From contig OX377205.1 of assembly GCA_947396885.1 (NCBI GenBank), positions 49,708,676 through 49,772,675 of the forward strand: a stretch of DNA of 64,000 nucleotides, read 5' to 3'. Made by a program: the position numbers and the translations under genes. The first letter of the stretch is position 1, and each line of letters opens with the position of its first letter. The stretch is from Heligmosomoides polygyrus polygyrus. Its lineage: Eukaryota > Nematoda > Chromadorea > Rhabditida > Heligmosomidae. Positions 53,301-62,300 of this stretch are shown here, in pieces. A model generated the notes under the pieces. The model was not told where the DNA came from and did not search any database. It was given only the letters and a program-made list of their open reading frames with translations.

Positions 53301-56300
53301 ACCTCCGAAGAGCATCTATTTTTCGGATTGACCGAGACGAGAAGACGCCACCTCCTACACGCCGTGTGGACATTGATTCGAACAGTTTTTTTTTTTAATA
53401 ATTTGACGTCTGCGACCGAAGCGATGAGGCACCCTATCAGTTTGACCGTATTCGTTCCATACGCGCCAGCACCCGGATTCTACGGTGAGGGGGTCGAAGC
53501 CTTTTGCGTGGATCTTGAGATGTTTGTTACGGAAGATCATACCTTTTAAAAGGTAGTCATCCGCTGTCTTCAACGCAGTGATTATCGCGACCTATGTCGT
53601 GGTTAAGCTGTCTCACACGCCTCGGGCCTGAGCGCACTGTTCCGCCGCTTATCTGGTCGCGCTGCGGCACTTCGTCTTGGTGAGCCGTCGCAGATGGCAT
53701 CACTTTTTCCTGCATCTTGCTATGGTCACTTTGCCTATAGTTCCTTGGGTTGTCGATTGTGGTAGTCAGTTAGACTACATGGGATCAATAAAGGAAGAGG
53801 AATGGACTTTGTCGAGTATAAACATGGTGCATCGGCCGGGAATCGAACCCGGACCGCCCTCGTGGCAAGCGAGCATTCTACCACTGAACAACCGGCTGTT
53901 GGGTACAATCAAAGATCGGGAGGCGAAGGTCTTTCGAGGAATGCACATTGGGACCTGCGGTTTGGAGTGGAACGAGCAAGGCGAAAGACTGTCTGAATTC
54001 ATCATGTCAACCAAGACCATCTATGGAAACTCACAGCTCCAGAAGCCTCCCGCCCTATAATGAACCTGGGTACCGACAGTAGTAAGAGAGCCCACAGCTT
54101 GAAGATCACCAAAAGAGGTGTGTTCCTAAAAACCCTGAAACTTATACATCATCGCGGAGCAGCGTGAACATTAGGCTACCAGAACTACCAGCTGGCGTCC
54201 GAATTGATATGGCTATGTAGAAGGGCGATAAAGGAGGACCTTAAGGAAAGAAGACCGTGAGTGTTGAATAAGGATGCGGAGGCGTGTATGAGCAACTGCA
54301 ACGCCCGCCGGAACTTCGCTATCTTCAAGGCCAGGATAACTGCTCTACGACGCTTCGATGGATTTGTCATCTCTTCCGGAATGACAATCGAGAAGGTCAT
54401 CCAAGGCTTCGACTCAGATCTCTTTGATAGCCACGTCCACCTGTCTCCGTGTCATCTTCCGCAGGATGGATGCGTCGTGCCTTCCTACAGGATCAAACAC
54501 GAACACCTGAAGAACCTCCCGCCAGTGCACATCAACATCCTGGTGCAGCTTTTCACTTGCTTCCTGTCGGAGTGCAAGGTACCATCTCAGTGAAAGATTT
54601 TCAGGACCGTCTTGCTGGGAAAAGAGCACGACATTGCCAACTTTTGCCCGATCTGCCTGCTGTCCGTAGTCTACAAGCTATTCACCGGAGTCATTCTGAA
54701 TAGGGTCAGCAGAACCCTGGGCGAAGGACAGCCATGCGAACAAGCAGGATTGCGAGGAGAAATCGCCGCGATCAGACAAATACATACCCTAACGAAGCTC
54801 ACTGATTGCAAGCTGCCTCTGTGCCTTACGTTCATCGACCTGAAGAAATATTCGACTTTGTCGAGCTGAAGCGGTCGTCGAAGCCCTGCTCAGGCAAAGC
54901 GTTTCTACCCAGTACATCCGAGTTCTAGAGCTGTACAGGGGACTGACGATCAAGATCTCAACAAATTTTTGATTTCGATGGTGTATGTGGGAACAATCCT
55001 ACGAACACAATTTTCGTGAGAAACTGACCACTCTTGACTCTCCATTGTCGCTCAGCGGAACAGTTATTTCCTAGTGCTCCAGCTGCATACCTAGATAGTG
55101 AATGGCAGTCACCTAGAGCCGGGACTGGGTGATGTCAACAGATGTAATAGGTCAAGTACCGGCTATTCTTGGTTACAGCCTTGTGAAGCTGAGGTTTCGG
55201 GAGAGGTATTAGTATGGCTGACAACCGAAAAGGAGCATGTCTTGAAAGGATATCCGGCTTGAAGCGCTTAGAGGGAAACGCTGTCAGCAAGAGTGATGTC
55301 GTTTGAATGTTAGTTCTATCTGCATGGACATCCTGTGCAATAAATAGATAATAAATACACGTTCAAATTGTCTTCGCAATATCCCGTTGATGAGCTGGTA
55401 TTCTCATCGAAGTTGTCTACTTATCCCATCTGCTTATTCACGGCGTGGCGGAGCCACACAGATAACAAAAGAAAACTGGAATGCAACATATATTTAGTTT
55501 GTGGACTAGATACGTAAACAACTAGGGACTTGTCACTAGCAATTGGGAAAGAAAACAGTCACAACAACGCACCAGTGGATAACGGTTTAGCGAGCGAATA
55601 CTCAGGCAGTCCTGTCAATAAGCGGTTCTCATTTTATGCCCGTACATAAGTTGAACTCCCGCAAGCTCGTGCACATCATCAATGTTGATCCGTCCGTGGT
55701 CCTCACAACCAGTATAAATAGCCGAGCCTTGCATCTCCCTATTCTGTGCAGATGTGCACCTTGTGGGCGAAGATCTTAAGCTATGTTGAAGCATCTCAGT
55801 GCCGCTTTGCGTGCGAAATAATCCTGACCACTTTCTAGTATGTCAATCTTTTTCTTACTGAGAGGATTGAACACAGTTATTTGTAATTCAGCTACGGGTA
55901 GCGCACATTTTGTGAGAACGCAAAAAGGAGTCAGGATTGTTGCTCTGGAAAGCTATGAAAAGTTTGTGGATGCGAAAATTCGCCATTTTGATCGAAAGTT
56001 TGTAGTGGGCATTAAAAGTTGGGTTTTTGCGTATTAAAAATCCAGAAACCTCGTCAAACACTTTGTGTGGAATTGTATAGTTTGTTGCTAAGAATAGAAC
56101 CCTGATTTCGATCTCCAGTTATTAACCCATCCAGGGGAGGCGGCAGCGATACTCACTTTGACGCGTGCGGTCACGCGCGCGTGCGTCGGCCGGGCGGAGT
56201 CCTCGCAGCTCCGCCTGCTTATAGGACGAGTTTTACGCTGACGTTCCAAGGCCGGGCCAGCTAAACCGACAGTATGTGTGCAGACGGATGCACTGATGGT

Positions 56301-59300
56301 CAAAACGTGGGTAGAAAACGGCAGAACGACTAAATATAGTGGCATAATGTGAGACCATAATAGTGTTCATTGATCGAGCGGCGTTAAGCCACGTGATATA
56401 AGTGGACGGGGAGCCTGGTGAAAGTTAAACGGAGATGAAGATCCAAAGACGAAATCTGGTAATAGGAAAATGATAAGAGGCACTAGAGGGACAAAACTTT
56501 GTTTTTAAATTCAAAGTTGTGCGTTAAAAATCGCAAAATGTTCAAATATTAGATGAGATTATTCATTTGAAGAATAGATACAGTACGTTTTGAGTGTTTC
56601 CTGCAGCGGATACACATACACCTTTACCAGGCATATTGTGTATTCAATGCGTAAAAAATTAGCGAGCCTTCAAACATTGAATTTGATAATCTTTTTTGTG
56701 AAAGCTTCAAAACTTTTGTTAATTCATGACAATTTATTGGCACCTCTCTCTTCTTTTCGCTGGTTCAAAGTTTTAAAGTGCATGACATATTCAAACAAAA
56801 ACAATATTAACAATCATATTAATCAATAGCTTTAAGCCTGACAACTGTTTCACGATTTCCTATTGATAAACTGGCAGGAATAAACTTGCTGGTCTAAATA
56901 GCAAACTAAACACGATTTGTGAAGGATTTTGGAATTTTGGAAACACCAAAAGCCCATGAAAGTTCATTCGTATAGTATGCAAATAAAATGAATCTGATGA
57001 CGGTAAAAGCACTCGAATATTAGTAGACAATGTAGTAGAGTACATAGGTAGTCTATAAAAACTTTTCGCACAAAAACTGGACTCTCTATGGACAAACGAG
57101 ACTCCTCTTTTCCCTCTAAAACGATTTTTTACCCATTTAGGTCTCAGATGTATTTTTGGAGTCATACCAGTCCTGAGCACTCAGGAAGCTCTTATGTCTT
57201 AGGCTTAAGAAGGCATACCCCGTTCCACCATAACCGTGACGCATTGTGTTGCTTTCTTTCTACTGTATAGGCGGAACGGTTTAGCGGTAGTTCTGGACGC
57301 CTTCGCGCTGTAACATGCTGGGCGCATCGTGCAACTCGTACGCATTCCCGTAATAACAAGAGCACCCATCCAGCTGTGAACCCATTGATGACCGCGCGGG
57401 CCGATTTCGGCCCGCAGTTATGTATATTCGGTTGTCCCATAAGTCCCCGCCGTTTTTTTTTGAACGATTCATTGCGGGTTTCGCCGGCGGTCTTTTGCAT
57501 AGCGCTGTACAGCTTTCGAAAGAGAATGATCTGCTCTATCAGAACATATATTGCATTTCTTTTTCATCTTGAAACTTGTCAATTTTAGGTCGTTAAAGTG
57601 AAAAATGAAAAAGTAGCCATTTGCGCACTTGTTCTCTCCGTTTAGGTTTGGATTTTTTTTGCGCATTTTTATAGCATTTGGAAGACAATGTTCTGCACTA
57701 CAAGAATACGCGTAGGTCATATTTGCTCACTTGTCCTTTATTGATTTTTAGGCCATCAAATTGGGACGTCCCAAGGACAAGATTTATTTTTAGGACTTTT
57801 TTTGCTCGGTGTTATATGTCGGTCGAAAGAGAATGTCTTGCTCTATAAGAATTTGTGTCGCGTTTATTGGCTCTTGCTGTGTCGAATATCAACAAAATTC
57901 CAAAAAGAGAAAAATCATCTTCACCAACAACTCCTTCTCCTTGTTCAGTTGTTGATATTCGACAGAAATCAGCATGAGACAATAAAGCGACGCAAATTCT
58001 TATTGAGCAAGACATCCTTTTCCGAACGACATAGCCCCGAGCAAAAAAGTCCACCCCAGAGCCGGAGGTGTCGGTAAAAATTCGGACGTCCCAATTTGAT
58101 GACCTAAAAATCAGTAAAGGTGAAATGAGCAAATAGGACCAGCACGTATTCTTGTAGTACAGAACATTATCTTCCAAATTCTATGAAATGCTGCGCAAAA
58201 GTTCCAAACCTAAGCGGAGAGAAGCGTCTGCGCAGATGGCCACTTTTTCTCTTTCCACTTTAGCGATCTAAAAATTGACAAAATTCGGGATGAAAAAGAA
58301 ATGTATATAAGCTCTGATAGAACAAATCATTCTCTTTCGAAAGCTCTATAGCGCTACGCAAGAGACCGCCGGCGAAATTCGCAATGGATCGTTCAAAAAA
58401 CGGTCGGGGACTTATGGGACAACCTAATAGAACTGTTCGGTGCGGCCCATTTCTCGCTTTTCCATAAGCGAGCCGAAGGGCGAGTGCTGGGTGGACAAGC
58501 GGCGACACCGTCTGTACTTTCCGAATGGCCGGCGTCGTCGCCTCTTCACGAGTCGCTTGCGCCGTCCCACTTGCCGGCGATTGATTTGATTTCGCGGTGA
58601 ATGAACCGCGCTCTCGTTTGCCTCGCTGAAGCCGCCAGCTACCTCGCACACGACACACACGCACCTGCACAGAGACACACTCGAGTTGCATCCATGCGTT
58701 CTCGCGGCCGCTCTCCGTGAAGCGACCGAGATCAGTCGCAGAGCGGGAGGGCAACCGGCCTCTTTGGAACGGCATCAGGTGATACACACGCTTTCTGCCG
58801 TCAGTCAGTAGGCCTGAGCCACGCTGTCGACCACCCTCAGCAGCTTACTCCACTTGTGGCCCAGGACACTCCACGGGCGCCAGCAGTGAAGATGTGTCTG
58901 CCGAGCTGGCAACGTTCACGAATTTTCGTGGCGATGGAGGAACTTCGTCGATTAGCTGGCCTTGGACGCTAGCTTGCTGCTCAAATTGCCACGAAAGTGT
59001 TGCGCGGTGTACCGTTGCTGCAGCGAATTGTGACGCTTGAGCCCTAGCTTGTAATTGAATTCCTGCGCGGCGCGGCACCGTATCGGGACAGATATCGAGG
59101 TCGGGCGGCGCAAAAAATCGACATCTATGGGCCCGCTCATACTTCGATCGACCAGAGCGGCAAGAGCGACTGGAGCGACTGGGGCGACGGACGGAGTGTG
59201 GAGCTCGTAATTATTTATGTACACCGCACTACGTTCCCTCTTGTCGGTTGTCGTTCGAGGTATCAACTGAGCCTATGGTGGCGTGATGCCCCGTCGCGTG

Positions 59301-62300
59301 TATAAACTAGGGCTGTGGAAGTCATTGTCAGAGACCCCTTATCAATCGTCCCGCGCCATCGTCTGAGCAGTAGTGCTGAAGTTGCGATTTCTTGAAGGCG
59401 TGTCTTCTAGCCTGTAAAGATTGAATGTGCTAACTTGTTGCTCACAGTGTCATTCTGAGAAGCTCATCGTCAGAAGCTGTGGGCTGACTGAACAGTTTGA
59501 GGAGCGGTCATTCTGAGAAGCTCATCGTCAGAAGCTGTGGGCTGGCTGAAAAGTTTGAGGAGCGGTCTCGTGCCGTCAATCTAGGGATTTGATTGAACAG
59601 TCCAAAGCCAATTTAAACGGATTACGACGCTCACCTTGAAGCGATTTGTTGAACCCTTTGTCTAGAGGATTCTTTTGCACAGCTGACCGCATGCTGGTCG
59701 GTTCTATCGTCTTTGCGTTTCACCATTTCGCACACCTCCACTCGTGGGGCTCGGCCTTCTTGGTGGCTGACTTAAGCTATAGTGCTGTTGCTCCTAGTGG
59801 AGCCCGCCTGTTCTGAGCCACTGGAGCGTTTGCCTGTAAAGTTGAGACGCCATCGTGTTGTAACCCTAAGACGTGATCCGCCGTGGAAGTGGTTGTGCAA
59901 GGTAGTGGTTTCATAGAACGAATCAGCGCTGGACAACTTCAAAGGTGTAGCTTTCTGAAGCCAAATGCTGAACCCTCTGGCCCAACAGAAGTTCCACACT
60001 GAAGCGCGATGAAGAGAATGTGCAGATTGTTACACCATGAGCCGAAATTAGACGGATTTTCATATTCAGGGGTTCCTTCAGGTGTTGTCAGCGAGAGCCG
60101 CCACGGTGCTTGATGGCAGAGGGGCCGCGTTGCATTAACGCAACGACTGCTAGATGCAAGGCACTGCTAGACAAGAAGTGTTGCTGGTGGCTTTGCGCCG
60201 CTGCTCGTCTGCGCCTACTTACCAGCTGTAGATGATGCTTCTTTGCCTCATTTTCGCGGTTCGAAGATTTGTTTGCGAAGTTCGAGGAGGCGCCACCTCT
60301 CGCATATAGTCGAATCGATCCAAGGTTCGCCTCTATCCGAGGTCAATGAAATTTTGTATTTGTAACGGACAAGCTATTTCCTAAACGACCGTTCTTATTC
60401 TATGTTCACCCGCGCGGCAGGGAAATAGGAAGGCGATCTGAGGCGACTCCACTGACATTAACTGCTAGAGCGCCTCCAGCTTCGGGGGAAGTCGAACGCC
60501 AAATGTTTTTCTGGTCTCTCCTCTTATGCCCCGCTTCTCGGCTTAGATCTGGTGCATGTCGCGAGTGAGCAGCACGTGCGCACGAGCCTGACTCGAAGGG
60601 CGGTATTGGCGCCGGGCCACCAAAGAACACAGGTTTCTTCTCCTGAGTCATTCTGCTGGGGTTTGTTGAGTTGCTATTAGACTTCCCTGGAACAGTGCTT
60701 TGACTGTCCACCTCAAGTCAATATGCAAATCGCTCATTTATGCATATCGCTGTTCCCTGTTCTATTACTAGATTTTGAGTTGTACTGCAGCTAGAGCCCT
60801 CTTCCGTGCTGAAGCGCCGATTTGGTGCGATTTCAAATTCCGAATCCCATGATGATTGAGATTTGCGACCAGAATACGTTTAAAGAAGGCAGACTACTGG
60901 GAACTTCAAGCCACGTGTACTAGCTCAGCTTGGTGCTCCGCTTCGAGCTATGACCTGAGTCAGACTAGCAGAGATTGGTGATCACTAGAGAGTGCGGTTT
61001 GTTGCGTGGATTGATCCTACCTTTGTTTTCTTGGACACGGGAAACCGCCACTAACACGGCCTTCTCTGTGCCGTTTGGGTCACCCAAGCCCGGCTGTCAG
61101 TCGCCGAGTTTTTCTTCGCTGTTCATTCCGTCTGCAGATCGATGACGTTTTTAACACGCGTTTCTGATGATGTATGCGGCTTTCCGCATTGTTTCGCTGC
61201 GTGGGTGGAAATGAAGGCAGAGAGCCTCGAAATCCTGCCGGCAGGCAGGCAGCGGTGGCGGCGGTGGCGCCGCAGTAATTCCGGCGCGATGTAAAGTGTA
61301 AAACGAAAGGGTTCCTCCTGGGGCGTAGGGGCTCAGCGGTTGCGAGGCATTCAGAAGCACGTGTTTGGTCACCGAACGCGTTATTCGTGAAAATTGCTCC
61401 TTCTAGCGGCTCAGTTGAATGCCGTGACCGGACTTTGGGAACGGATAAAGATGTTTTTCGAATAAGAGTCTGGGATCTGTTGGATGGCAAGTGCTGCCGA
61501 TAAAAACAGAATGATGCGGTTTAGGTCGGTGTAAATGTGCGGCGTATTGTTGCTAGATAGGACGGGATTGCTTTATCCATGCGACGGCGGCAGGTGAGGT
61601 TATCGTCAGAAGAGGCGGAAAATTGTGGAGACCAATTTCGGCGCTGTGGGCTTTCAAGACGGACCTGAGATTCCTCAGCTCATTTGCTCCCTCAATTTGG
61701 TCACCTCTCCATCAAAAGAGCATTGATTCGATCATCGCAGCCCCACCGCCCCACCGCCTCACTGTGGGGAGAGTCCCAGGGTTCACTGACCGGTGCGTTC
61801 ACAGTTTGCGAGATGATGCTGGCTCTAGTCTGGGTCGAAGCGTCTGACAGTCCCAATGATGATGAATCATGATGCCATGAAGATTGGCTACAAGAGCAGC
61901 AGCTTGTAACGAAGCAAAGCCATTTGGCACCGCAGTCACTGAGGTCCCTCATTGCTGGTTGCTCTGCCGCTGCTAAAAAGGGTTTCGCCCGGTATTAATT
62001 AAGCACCTCAAATGACAGGTTACAGCAGGGCCAAATTCCCAAAAAACGTGGGTTCGACAGTGCAGGGCCAGGTAGTAGGGACACAATGTAGGAGGCTCTC
62101 AGCGTTTTGTGTCGAGATTCCACTCCGTACCATTATGACAAAGGCACAGCTCTAACCCCGTACGCCATTAACTGGGTGCCGAGCTGTCCCTCATTTGGCT
62201 CACTTCCTGAGCAGGCGTGGGAAAAGGATAGAAATCTGCCCCGGTGCGAGGATCTCCGGAACGTGTCCCATTTAATGTACCCTTGACAGAATTGCTCTCG

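Noticed and set aside
53825..53898. Functional tRNA-Gly gene
   Set aside because: The 5' acceptor half does not pair with the 3' half and the anticodon stem has a mismatch; the encoded CCA also argues against an ordinary tRNA gene.
58260..58787. 175-codon minus frame
   Set aside because: It starts in unassigned GC-rich DNA and runs into the MITE at 58424; no recognisable protein.
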